DNA from: Novacetimonas cocois
Lineage (GTDB): Bacteria > Pseudomonadota > Alphaproteobacteria > Acetobacterales > Acetobacteraceae
Assembly: GCF_003311635.1 (NCBI RefSeq)
Contig: NZ_QEXL01000011.1
Span: forward strand, 84,302-140,636
Reading direction: 5' to 3'
Length of the DNA stretch: 56,335 nucleotides
Shown: positions 8,888 through 17,087 of the stretch, in pieces
Layout of the letters: every line of letters starts with the position of its first letter
How positions within the stretch are numbered: position 1 is the stretch's first letter
Notes under the pieces: generated by a model
Database searches by the model: none
Seen by the model: only the letters and a program-made list of their open reading frames with translations
What the model was told of the DNA's origin: nothing
Program-made: the position numbers and the translations under genes

Positions 8888-9361
8888 ATGAATATTGCGC
8901 AAAAAGCAACCTGTGTCTCGCTAATACTCAGTATCATGATTGGAGGGGCTGCTGTTCACGCACAAGTTCCTCCAGCGACAACAGTTCCGCCCGCCGTTCT
9001 GGGGCAATGGGTCACCAGAAATCACAAGGGTGTTTTCGAGATCACACGGTGTGGCGACCATCTGTGTGGAAAGCTGGTTGGCCTGAACTATAGTAATGAC
9101 ATCCCACGCGACCAGACGGGCCGTTCGGAATGTGGGTTGCCCATGCTGCGGGACTTCGTGCCGGATCCGGATCAACCAGACCGGTGGAACGGGTCCATTC
9201 TCGACCCCAATACCAATCATGTGTATCAAGCGCGCATGTGGGTTAACCAGTCCGGACAACTCAAGTTACGGGGCTATCTCGGGATTCCGATGTTCGGACA
9301 GACACAGACATGGCTTCCTTATAGCGGTCATATCGGCCCGAACTGCAAAATGAGCACCTGA
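8888..9361 (+). CDS. DUF2147-family secreted protein
   Basis: A 157-residue protein with a Sec signal peptide (Lys near the start, then CVSLILSIMIGGAAVHA, cleavage after AHA). The mature part begins with LGQWVTRNHKGVFEITRCGDHLCGKLVGL, the standard opening of DUF2147 (W-x-T-x-x-x-x-x-x-x-E-I-x-x-C-G-x-x-L-C-G-x-L-V-x-L), and contains WNGSILDPNTNHVYQARM and LKLRGYLGIPMFGQTQTW, both typical. These are small beta-barrel-like periplasmic proteins of unknown function. The start at 8888 gives the proper signal peptide; an upstream ATG (8843) would add 15 residues. Its position after cobalamin riboswitch RS3 is unusual for this family and suggests a role when B12 is limiting. Confidence 0.85.
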   Translation: MNIAQKATCVSLILSIMIGGAAVHAQVPPATTVPPAVLGQWVTRNHKGVFEITRCGDHLCGKLVGLNYSNDIPRDQTGRSECGLPMLRDFVPDPDQPDRWNGSILDPNTNHVYQARMWVNQSGQLKLRGYLGIPMFGQTQTWLPYSGHIGPNCKMST

Positions 9362-9386
9362 TCTGCGTGGTGCCTGGTCAGGAGAA

Positions 9387-9421
9387 GATGCCCATGCGCC
9401 TTGAGACGGGGCATGGGCATC
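9387..9421. terminator. Hairpin between convergent genes
   Basis: An 11-bp perfect inverted repeat (GATGCCCATGC / GCATGGGCATC) with a 13-base loop sits in the 70-bp gap between the DUF2147 gene and the convergent Rieske gene. It is well placed to serve as a bidirectional terminator, although no strong T run follows on either strand. Confidence 0.6.
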
Positions 9422-9431
9422 TATCAGTTTA

Positions 9432-10520
9432 TTATCCGATATCTTTCTGGGACGGCATACCATTCTGGATAAGCAGTTGGCGCAGCGCCATGATAACTGG
9501 AAAGACCTCCTGATTCCGGTCGCCGTCCTGCTCCCGCCAGGCCTGCTGCTCCAGTTCAACAATTTCGCGATCTTCTGTGAAAACACGCTCCGTAAAGGCG
9601 ATCAGCAGCGGCCACGCCAGATCCAGTAAAAATGGTATTTTCAACCTGCGTATGGAGAGCAGGCCAAATACCCGGTTGATCAATTCTTCCCGGTCCTGTG
9701 GCACATATGCAATCCACAGTTCCATGACCGGTTCATCAATCCCCTCCGTCTCGATCCGCAATGTCTGATAGGGATACTGCGTGCGGATGGTCATGACATC
9801 CCGATAGGCAAAATCCCGGCCATCCTTGCGACGCTGCCCGTAAATCAGAGCCTCGCTCAGCGGCTGCCTGCCAGACGTGCGGGCAAAGGTATAGCGGGCC
9901 TCCACAAAATCCTCACCCCGATCCATGCCTAGAAACCGTGGCTTCATGCTTCCGACCAGTCGGCTGTGCAGAATCTGGTGGTTCATGTCCATCAGGTTTT
10001 CATGCATGAAGCTGTAGTGACATTGCACGACTTTTCCAAACCGGCGGGTACGGTAATGGGGGTCACGGACACGTGGAAAGTCCGGCAGCGCAATGCTATC
10101 GGATTTTTCCAGATCCCCCATGAACACAAAGATGAGACCATCCTTCTCGCGGCATGCCCATGTCCGCAGTCGTGGCGGTTCGTTTTCCAGCTTCATGCCG
10201 GGGGAAAAACACTGGCCACGCCGACTGTATTTCAGTCCATGGTATGCACAGCGAATGAAATCTCCACACACTTCTCCCTTGCTGAGTGGTAACTGCCGGT
10301 GGGGGCAAACATCATCCAGCGCAAAGATGGCCCCGGCCTCGGGCCTGACCACCACGATGGGTTGCCCCGCGTACCGTACGCCAATCGCCCTGCCCCGACG
10401 AAGCTCGCGAGACCATGCAACCGGATACCAGAAATCCGGATTGCTGCGGACACGACGGATGTCCTGTTGTGGCAAAGCAGCCCCATCCAGGGCGGCTGTT
10501 TCCGATGTATTTCCTGTCAT
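9432..10520 (-). CDS. Rieske non-heme-iron oxygenase A, B12-repressed
   Basis: A 362-residue Rieske oxygenase alpha subunit. The N-terminal Rieske 2Fe-2S domain has CPHRQLPLS and CAYHGLKY (Cys72, His74, Cys91, His94, spacing C-x-H-x16-C-x2-H). The catalytic domain has an iron-binding segment ENLMDMNHQILH (Asp178, His181, His185), close to the family triad but with three rather than four residues between the two His. The C-terminal part has hydrophobic helices (LLDLAWPLLIAF). Related enzymes hydroxylate or demethylate small molecules using O2 and an external reductase; no reductase or ferredoxin gene is nearby. It lies 7 bp after the MetE-N-like gene (10528-11610) in one transcription unit behind cobalamin riboswitch RS4. 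Substrate unknown. Confidence 0.88.
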   Translation of the reverse strand: MTGNTSETAALDGAALPQQDIRRVRSNPDFWYPVAWSRELRRGRAIGVRYAGQPIVVVRPEAGAIFALDDVCPHRQLPLSKGEVCGDFIRCAYHGLKYSRRGQCFSPGMKLENEPPRLRTWACREKDGLIFVFMGDLEKSDSIALPDFPRVRDPHYRTRRFGKVVQCHYSFMHENLMDMNHQILHSRLVGSMKPRFLGMDRGEDFVEARYTFARTSGRQPLSEALIYGQRRKDGRDFAYRDVMTIRTQYPYQTLRIETEGIDEPVMELWIAYVPQDREELINRVFGLLSIRRLKIPFLLDLAWPLLIAFTERVFTEDREIVELEQQAWREQDGDRNQEVFPVIMALRQLLIQNGMPSQKDIG

Positions 10521-10527
10521 GATATTT

Positions 10528-11610
10528 TCAATGTCTCACGCTGTTATCAGCGCATGGGACAAAACGGATATCATTTTCGCAAAAGTCGCGGATGGATGCG
10601 CTGCGACGTGCTATCGTGCGTCGGCTGGCTACGGCCACGATTTCGGACATTTTCTGCGGCAGGACGTTCGTAATGTCCGGATCGGTCAGGGCATTGCTGT
10701 CACTTAGCGCACCCGATGGCGCGATCATGAGACGATCCGGTCGATGCGAACGCAGCGTCTGTTCCACGATGCCGTGCGCCATGCCGATGTGGGTAGGCGC
10801 CGCGCTGCAGCTATCGACCAGCCCCAGCGAGAGCCAGTGATGCGCCGGGAAATGCTGCAGGACATACGGGAAATCGCGATAGCCATGCACAACGTCCACA
10901 TGTAGGCCGCCAAAAGGTAGCTGCAGCACGAAAGGAAGATGTCGCCCGAAGCCCCCGCTCCCTCCGACCAGAACAAGTGAAGTGCCCCTTGATGCTTCAC
11001 TGAGGACATGCCAGGCAACATCCATATGGGTCAGCGTGGCTGCGGGCAGGCCAGGATGGGCAAGGATTGGCTCATCAATCTGGATCCAGAAGCATCCCGC
11101 GTTGTTCAGTTGTTCGAAGCATTCAATATAGGCGGGTAGCAGGCGCATCAGTCCCTGGCCGACACTGTCTCCCTTTGTCATGCCGCATAACGCAAGGAAA
11201 CTGACCGGCCCCAGCAGAACAGGCCGGGTGCTGATACCCAGTTGTTCCGCTGCAAGAAATGCGTCGCGGGGCCAGTTGCGCGCAAGATGGAACGCCTGCC
11301 CCGGTCTGAGGATGGGCTTTCTGTAATTGCCGTGCATCGGATCACAGGCTGTGACTGTATTGTCGGTGCCCACGCCAAACATGCGGGCAGTCTGCACAAC
11401 TCTGTCCCGCCATGGGCTATTGGCCGTAGCGATATGGGAAATGCCTGCCGCGTGCTGGCATCGCACCCCACGCATCTCATCAGCATCGGGAAAACCAAGT
11501 GTCGCCGTAAGCAGTCTGGCGATATTCGGGAAGTGATCTATGGAATACTGGCGCGCAGGCACGCCTTCGGCCGTGCCATCATGGCACGCGGCTTTCTGCC
11601 ATACCGGCAT
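10528..11610 (-). CDS. MetE N-terminal-domain-like protein A, B12-repressed
   Basis: A 360-residue stand-alone relative of the N-terminal barrel of MetE. Compared with the metE product here, LGISTRPVLLGPVSFLAL (residues 125-141), a LLPAYIECFEQLNNAGCFW stretch, WIQIDEPIL (175-183), GLHVDVV and DRLMIAPSGAL (292-302) align with [52 protein letters not shown] and [11 protein letters not shown]. The catalytic zinc ligands of MetE (H-x-C, Glu, Cys of the C-terminal half) are absent, so it is not a methionine synthase alone, nor a core-MetE of the MesA-MesD type, which keep the C-terminal half. It is translated from an SD (GGCGGGAG) at the end of riboswitch RS4 and is followed by the Rieske oxygenase. 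Possible roles: folate or methyl-donor binding partner of the oxygenase; unproven. Confidence 0.85.
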   Translation of the reverse strand: MPVWQKAACHDGTAEGVPARQYSIDHFPNIARLLTATLGFPDADEMRGVRCQHAAGISHIATANSPWRDRVVQTARMFGVGTDNTVTACDPMHGNYRKPILRPGQAFHLARNWPRDAFLAAEQLGISTRPVLLGPVSFLALCGMTKGDSVGQGLMRLLPAYIECFEQLNNAGCFWIQIDEPILAHPGLPAATLTHMDVAWHVLSEASRGTSLVLVGGSGGFGRHLPFVLQLPFGGLHVDVVHGYRDFPYVLQHFPAHHWLSLGLVDSCSAAPTHIGMAHGIVEQTLRSHRPDRLMIAPSGALSDSNALTDPDITNVLPQKMSEIVAVASRRTIARRSASIRDFCENDIRFVPCADNSVRH

Positions 11611-11663
11611 TAAGCTTCTCCCGCCTTCGGCACATCCCGTCCGACGGCTTGATATATGACGAT

Positions 11664-11870
11664 GGCAGGTCTCCTGGCTTACGGATCATGGCCAGCCGGT
11701 TCTGCCTTCCCATTTCCTTTTCGGAAACAGTGACTCACCCCGTCCGGGTGAAATGAACCGGCGGCATACCGCCTACAGTTGCGGGAGCAGCCTCCGACTT
11801 GGCTCCCGGGTTCATGACCCGGCCGGAGCGTGACGGCGTTCCCTATTAACCCACTCGCGTGGGACCATCG
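11664..11870 (-). promoter_or_regulatory. Cobalamin riboswitch RS4
   Basis: Minus-strand blocks: GTCCCACGCGAGTGGGTTAATAGGGAA, GTCGGAGGCTGCTCCCGCAACTGTAGGCGG (helices intact), GAGTCACTG, GGGAAGGC and B12 box AAGCCAGGAGACCTGCC (11664-11680). Downstream GGACGGGATGTGCC and GGCGGGAG lead straight to the ATG of the MetE-N-like gene at 11610, so control is probably at translation initiation. Confidence 0.94.
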
Positions 11871-11952
11871 ACTTGATAAGACAACATTGTGCCCGAACCG
11901 AGCGGCCGGACGCAAGGTGTCATGGGCAGGATGTCCCAGCGGGCCGCACACG

Positions 11953-12711
11953 TTAGCGGCACAGGGACCACGGAAGGACCGCGTCCTCGACCCGCCGGAC
12001 CGTTACGCCGTACACGACGCGCATGATATCATCATCCAGCACCTGCAGGGCCGGGCCATGGCGGATGACGGCGCCATCATCCATCAGCACCAGTTCATCG
12101 CAGAAACGGGTCGCCAGAACCAGATCATGCAGCACGACGACGATCCCCTTTCCCTGCCCTGCCTGCTGGCGGAACAGATGCATCATGGACAGGGCATGAG
12201 CGGGATCGAGCGCCGCAATCGGCTCGTCCGCCAGTATGACCGGCGTATCGGTCGCCAGCGCACGCGCCAGATTCATGCGAGCCCGCTCCCCGCCTGACAG
12301 GTGGCTGGCCGGACGGGCGCACAGGTCCTGCAAGCCGGTGACATCAAGGGCGTGGCCCACCGCCGGGTGACGGACGGCATGGTCGCCCGCCTGCCCATGC
12401 GGCAGGCGTCCGAGTGCGACCAGCGCACGCACCGGCATGGGTGGCGGCGTCCCCCCGTCCTGGGGGATGAAGGCAAGTTGCCGGGCGCGCAGCGCGGAAG
12501 AGATCTGGCCCATGCTGCGATCAAGAATCCGGACATCCCCATGATCGGGTGCCTCCAGCCCCGCCAGCAGGCGCATGAAGGTACTTTTCCCCGCGCCATT
12601 CGGCCCGATCAGGCCAATGACCCGTCCCTGCGCAAGGGTCAGGGACGCGGCCGAGACGACAGCCCGATCCCCGCGCCGGAGCGACACGTCGCGTGCCTGC
12701 AGCAGGATCAT
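11953..12711 (-). CDS. btuD: Vitamin B12 ABC transporter ATPase
   Basis: A 252-residue ABC ATPase of the FecE/BtuD/HemV type. Walker A GPNGAGKST (~residues 37-45), Q-loop FIPQDGG, signature LSGGERARM, Walker B PVILADEPIAALDP and the H-loop VVLHDL are all present. It energises the BtuC permease for uptake of corrinoids. Its start overlaps the end of btuC by 4 bp (ATGA). It is the last gene of the RS5-controlled btuB-F-C-D operon. Assignment to B12 rather than iron or haem rests on the riboswitch and the BtuF and BtuB neighbours. Confidence 0.93.
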   Translation of the reverse strand: MILLQARDVSLRRGDRAVVSAASLTLAQGRVIGLIGPNGAGKSTFMRLLAGLEAPDHGDVRILDRSMGQISSALRARQLAFIPQDGGTPPPMPVRALVALGRLPHGQAGDHAVRHPAVGHALDVTGLQDLCARPASHLSGGERARMNLARALATDTPVILADEPIAALDPAHALSMMHLFRQQAGQGKGIVVVLHDLVLATRFCDELVLMDDGAVIRHGPALQVLDDDIMRVVYGVTVRRVEDAVLPWSLCR

Positions 12712-13715
12712 GACACGGTTCTTTTCAGCATGATGACGCGGGCGAAGAAAACCGGTGCGCCCACCAGTGCCGTTAGCACACCCAGTTGCAGTTCAGGCCC
12801 GACCGCCACCACACGCACCACCATATCCGCCAGCAGCAGCAGCAGGCCTCCCCCCAGAAATGACGGCAGGAGCAGACGCGATGGCTGATATCCCACAAGC
12901 GGCCGCAACAGATGCGGCACCACCAGCCCCACAAAGCCGATCGCTCCTGAAACCGCCACGCATGAGCCGACGGCTAGCGCCGCGCCCAGCACGATACGCG
13001 TCTGGACGCCGCGCGGGCCATGCAGCTGGAAGCCAAGGCTTGCGGCCACATCCTCCCCCAATGTCAGCGCATCCAGCGCACGCCCCGCGGACAGCATGAG
13101 CAGCGTGCCACACACCACACCCGGCAGGCAGATCCAGACATGGGTAAAGGTCCGGTCCGTCAATGACCCCATGAGCCAGTGCATGATCTCGAATGACGCA
13201 TAGGGGCTGGGCACAAGGTTCAGCACCAGTGCTGTCAGGGCTGCGGCAAAACTGCTGAGTGCAGCCCCCGCCAGCAGCAGCACCAGCGTGCCACCACGTC
13301 CCACCAGTCCCATCAGCACGGCCGCCGCACACAGTGCCCCCGTCAGCCCACCCAGCGGCAGGGCCGCGATGGACACCTGCATGAGGCCGGTATAGAACAC
13401 GCTGACCGCCCCAAGTGCCGCTCCACCTGATACCCCCAGGATGCCGGGATCGGCCAGCGGATTGCGTAGATAGCCCTGCAGAACCGCCCCCGACAGGCCA
13501 AGCGTCCCGCCCACCAGGATGGCCAGCAGGGTACGCGGCAGGCGCAGGCGCTCCACAATGATCGCGCCTGCGGTATGCCGCCCGGCCAGCAGGTCCGCCA
13601 GTGCATGTGAAAACATGATGCGGGTTTCTCCCCACATGAGCGAGGTAACAAACAGCCCCATGACACCAGCCAGAAGCATGACGTTCAGCAGCATGGTTTG
13701 ATGGGCAGGTTTCAT
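12708..13715 (-). CDS. btuC: Vitamin B12 ABC transporter permease
   Basis: A 335-residue FecCD-family inner-membrane permease with about ten hydrophobic segments (first LLNVMLLAGVMGLFVTSLMW). Family landmarks include RLPRTLLAILVGGTLGLSGAVLQGYLRNPLADPGILGVSGG (in pieces: RLPRTLLAILVGG, GAVLQGYLRNPLADP), and VAVSGAIGFVGLVVPHLLRP near the C-terminus. This is the corrinoid-conducting dimer of the transporter. It overlaps btuF by 4 bp upstream and btuD downstream, showing tight operon packing. Confidence 0.93.
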   Translation of the reverse strand: MKPAHQTMLLNVMLLAGVMGLFVTSLMWGETRIMFSHALADLLAGRHTAGAIIVERLRLPRTLLAILVGGTLGLSGAVLQGYLRNPLADPGILGVSGGAALGAVSVFYTGLMQVSIAALPLGGLTGALCAAAVLMGLVGRGGTLVLLLAGAALSSFAAALTALVLNLVPSPYASFEIMHWLMGSLTDRTFTHVWICLPGVVCGTLLMLSAGRALDALTLGEDVAASLGFQLHGPRGVQTRIVLGAALAVGSCVAVSGAIGFVGLVVPHLLRPLVGYQPSRLLLPSFLGGGLLLLLADMVVRVVAVGPELQLGVLTALVGAPVFFARVIMLKRTVS

Positions 13716-14551
13716 GGGGCGGACATTTCAAGGTTGTGCCGTGCGTTACGCAGCATGACGACACTATCCAGTGTCTGTGGCAGGCCACACAACCAAAGCC
13801 GTGCGGGCAGATCCAGATGATGCGGCCCGGCAAAGGCCTGCTTCAACGCCGGGTGATCCAGCATGGACTGTGCAAGGGACGTTCCCTTCCCCGAACGGTC
13901 AAGGATCAGGAGATCGGGTGGCCGTGCAATCAGCAGTTCCATGGAAAAACGGGAAGATGACTGGTGCCCCATGATCGTTGCGTAATTACGAAAGCCGGCA
14001 TGGGCAAGGACATCATCCGGAAGCGAGCCCTTATGGGTGACAAAGCCGTTGGCCGCATAGACGGCTGCTGTGGGATCGGTGGAACCAGGCTCGACCGAAA
14101 GGGAGGCCAGGCGCGTGGCAAAGGCCATAGCCAGTTGCTGCCCACGCTCAGGAACGCCGATGGCGTTGGCGACCGTCATGATCTGGACCGGAATATCCGT
14201 CAGGGATTTGGCGGGTGGCAGGGCTACAACCTGTGCGCCCCCTTCCCGCCCCGCCTGCATCGCGACGGCCGCGGTATAGATGCCACCCAGCACGACATCG
14301 GGATGGGATGCCACGATGCTTTCCGCCGTGGGTCGCAATACGGGAGCCTGTCGTGCCTGTTCGCACAGCACCGCGCTCCAGCAATCCCGGGCGAGCGGCG
14401 TAATACCGACGATCTGGCCCGGTTCGGCCAGCAGCAGCAACAACTGGTCGGTGCAGAGATTAAGCGAAGCCACGCGCGGGAGAGCCCTTGCCGGTGCCAA
14501 CGGGACACAGGCAAGGAAACCGGCCATCATCCCTGCGACCACGCTTTTCAT
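13712..14551 (-). CDS. btuF: Periplasmic vitamin B12-binding protein
   Basis: A 279-residue class III solute-binding protein with a signal peptide (Lys2, hydrophobic VVAGMMAGFLACVPL, cleavage near ARA-LP). The mature part begins with RVASLNLCTDQLLLLLAEPGQIVGIT, the typical opening of BtuF/HutB proteins, with the conserved S-L-x-x-x-x-D segment, and has PDVVLGG and PDLLILDR strands of the two lobes. It delivers corrinoids to BtuCD. Only 1 bp separates its start from the end of btuB. Confidence 0.9.
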   Translation of the reverse strand: MKSVVAGMMAGFLACVPLAPARALPRVASLNLCTDQLLLLLAEPGQIVGITPLARDCWSAVLCEQARQAPVLRPTAESIVASHPDVVLGGIYTAAVAMQAGREGGAQVVALPPAKSLTDIPVQIMTVANAIGVPERGQQLAMAFATRLASLSVEPGSTDPTAAVYAANGFVTHKGSLPDDVLAHAGFRNYATIMGHQSSSRFSMELLIARPPDLLILDRSGKGTSLAQSMLDHPALKQAFAGPHHLDLPARLWLCGLPQTLDSVVMLRNARHNLEMSAP

Positions 14552-14552
14552 G

Positions 14553-16652
14553 TCAATAATTCAGCATGAAGCCGCCATAACCGGCGCGACCAGGCTGCAG
14601 ATAGCCGATGGGGTCCTCGAACTGGCGGTTCAGCAGGTTGTCGGCGCGGGCATAGACGGAAACGTAGCGGTTGATTTTGTAATTGGCAGCCACGTCGATG
14701 GTGAAATAACCATGCCCCTTGGCGCATGTGCTGCAGGACTCGCTGCCAATAACCGGCAGATCACGCCAGCCACTGGTATACAGGATATTGCCCGAAAAGG
14801 TCAGGTCGCGAATGGGGGTCCATGTCGTATTGAAATTAAACTTGTGCTGGGGACGGCGTTGCAACTGGACGTCGTTCGTCTCATCCCGGGCGTGGGTCCA
14901 GGTATAGCTCAGGTTAAATTCCAGATTGCTCAGCGCCTTCCAGTTCAGGAAGGCTTCCACACCATACATCCGCGCCTTCGCCACATTGGCGTAGGAGTAG
15001 TTGTAGTCATATGATGAATCAATCGAAAGCGAGGACTGGATCAGGTTCCTGACCCGGTTGTCATACCAGGTTGCGCCGAAATTCAGACGGTCATGCAGCA
15101 GTTTCTGCTCAACACCCGCGTCATAGCCGATCAACTGTTCCGCCTTCAGGTTGGGATTGCCCTTTTCCGAATAACCCACACCCACCTGATTTGCGAATAA
15201 CTGATACAGCGAAGGACCATGAAAACCGGAACCGGCGCTGGCCTTGATGATGGTTCCGGTGCCCGGCACATGGATTGCCGGGGCCACGCGCCATGTCACG
15301 TGGTTGCCGTAGCGCGAATTGGCATCATAGCGAATATTGGCCGCACCATACAGAATATGGTTCCAGTTCCCCTGATACTGCCCGTAACCTGCGGTCGTAT
15401 CCATGCTGGCGGATGTATCGTATCCGCTGTCCCACATGCTTGAGGCCGTATGGCTGGTATTGAACGTATCATGGAAATGTTCGGCACCGATCAGAAGCTG
15501 GCCATACTGCTTGAAATTGAACGTGCCGTGCCAGTCCACCTTAAGTCGGCTGGAACGGTAATAATCCGGGTCTGGATTGACCGGGCTGCCGTAACTCGTG
15601 CCCGTCTCCGTCCAGCGGTTGCGGTTGGTCATGTAGCCAAGGCCAAGCACCTGATCAAAAAGCCCGTGAAAGGAAACCAGATGGGCCGTCCCGCGCACGA
15701 TGGCCTCGTTCTGGTTGTTCTGTTCCCGCACACCCTTATCACCATACAGATTTTCACTTTGCAGGTCATACAGAGAGTAGGAATGATAATTGCTCTGTAT
15801 CAGCCGTGCGGTCAGGCCAAGATCGAAATTATGGGTGACGTCATAACCCAGCCTGATATTGACGCCACGGTTGTCATTCCGGTTGCCTTCATGCCGCTGC
15901 TGCCGGTTGGCCCCATAATAACGCTCGATATAGGAAGGGATATTGTTGAACCCATCCATCCGGTAATGGGAGAATTCTACATTATAATGAAAACGTCCCT
16001 TGCTGCCGCGTGCGCCAAAGGTCTGATTGAAGGTACCATACCCACCGCCTTCGATACGGACAAACGGCTTGAAACGGCCCTGCCCCTGTGCCGTGGTAAT
16101 GTCGATAACCCCCGCCATGGCGTCGGCGCCGTACAGGCCGCTCTGAGGCCCACGCAGTATCTCGATCCGGCCCATGCCGTCGGTTACAAACTGACCGGCA
16201 TCGAACATGCCATTGGTGGAACTTCCGTCATTGATGTCCATGCCATCCAGGCGGACCTTGACCTCGTTGGAATTATTACCACGCATGAAAATGGATGACG
16301 TGCCCCCTGGGCCGCCTGTCTGGACCACGTTCAGGCCCGGTTGGCGTGCCAGAATATCCGTCAGGCTGCGCCGCTGCTGGGTCTGGATCTGCTTTTCCGT
16401 GATGATGGTCATGCTGGTGCCGATATCATCGGTGGAGGTCGGCCGACGGGCTGCACTGACGCTGATCAGTTCGGGAAGACCCGTATCCCCCAACGAAACA
16501 ACGGCTTTCGATTTTTTATTCTCGATGACGTACTGATTGGCGGACTGTTTTTGCGGCGCGTGCTGTCTGACTGAATCATCGGCACGCGCCACTACAACCC
16601 CCATGGTCATCAACGTGGTGGAAGCAATCAGCAGATTACGGAATAGGATCAT
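14553..16652 (-). CDS. btuB: TonB-dependent outer-membrane receptor for vitamin B12
   Basis: A 699-residue TonB-dependent receptor. It has a signal peptide (LLIASTTLMTMGVVVARA), a TonB-box-like strand before the plug, plug-domain landmarks (ISVSAARRPTSTDDIGTSMTII, ILARQPGLNV, IFMRGNNSNEVKVRLDGM, IEILRGPQSGLYGADAMAGVI) and a 22-strand-type barrel ending in an aromatic residue (GGFMLNY). BtuB binds cobalamin outside the cell and passes it to BtuF with TonB energy. It is first in the btuB-F-C-D operon. Cobalamin riboswitch RS5 directly upstream supports the substrate assignment. Confidence 0.94.
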   Translation of the reverse strand: MILFRNLLIASTTLMTMGVVVARADDSVRQHAPQKQSANQYVIENKKSKAVVSLGDTGLPELISVSAARRPTSTDDIGTSMTIITEKQIQTQQRRSLTDILARQPGLNVVQTGGPGGTSSIFMRGNNSNEVKVRLDGMDINDGSSTNGMFDAGQFVTDGMGRIEILRGPQSGLYGADAMAGVIDITTAQGQGRFKPFVRIEGGGYGTFNQTFGARGSKGRFHYNVEFSHYRMDGFNNIPSYIERYYGANRQQRHEGNRNDNRGVNIRLGYDVTHNFDLGLTARLIQSNYHSYSLYDLQSENLYGDKGVREQNNQNEAIVRGTAHLVSFHGLFDQVLGLGYMTNRNRWTETGTSYGSPVNPDPDYYRSSRLKVDWHGTFNFKQYGQLLIGAEHFHDTFNTSHTASSMWDSGYDTSASMDTTAGYGQYQGNWNHILYGAANIRYDANSRYGNHVTWRVAPAIHVPGTGTIIKASAGSGFHGPSLYQLFANQVGVGYSEKGNPNLKAEQLIGYDAGVEQKLLHDRLNFGATWYDNRVRNLIQSSLSIDSSYDYNYSYANVAKARMYGVEAFLNWKALSNLEFNLSYTWTHARDETNDVQLQRRPQHKFNFNTTWTPIRDLTFSGNILYTSGWRDLPVIGSESCSTCAKGHGYFTIDVAANYKINRYVSVYARADNLLNRQFEDPIGYLQPGRAGYGGFMLNY

Positions 16653-16788
16653 CTGGTTCAGGTCTCGCGGTCACATCATCGTTGCCACGAGAGCGCGCTG
16701 CCACAGGATTTCCGATCTGCACGGAATCCTGTAACACCACACCGTCAGGACACCCCGCCCGACAGTTCCCGGTCGCAACCATCATGAC

Positions 16789-16972
16789 GGCAGGTCTCCT
16801 GGCTCACGGCGTAGCGTCCTGCACAACCTTCCCGGAAAACCGCGGTTTCCAGTGGCCCGGACCATGACATCCGGTAATGCAAGGACAGACCGTTTACAGT
16901 TGCGGGGGCAGCCGGAGCATTGGATCGCAATCCGCACTCTGTTCCCTTTTCATCCCCCCGAAAGGGGACACC
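16789..16972 (-). promoter_or_regulatory. btuB: Cobalamin riboswitch RS5 (btu operon)
   Basis: Minus-strand blocks: GTCCCCTTTCGGGGGGATGAAAAGGGAA, GGCTGCCCCCGCAACTGTAAACGG, GGGCCACTGG, GGGAAGG and B12 box GAGCCAGGAGACCTGCC (16789-16805). It lies 137 bp upstream of btuB and is divergent from the gene at 17088. Confidence 0.95.
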
Positions 16973-17087
16973 GTCGGAACGGTTCTGATCGGATGGGGTG
17001 TTCTTGTCAACCCGCATTCAATCTTTCAGTATCCTGTCAGGATTGCTGTTATTTTCAGCCTGATTGATGAATCACAGGATATTTCCG

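Noticed and set aside
10528-11610. Reading the MetE-like proteins as core-MetE methionine synthases (MesA-MesD type)
   Set aside because: Core-MetE enzymes keep the C-terminal zinc half (H-x-C, NPDCG). These two proteins match the N-terminal half and lack the zinc ligands.
15450-16298. 282-codon plus-strand frame
   Set aside because: Antisense to btuB; no independent evidence.
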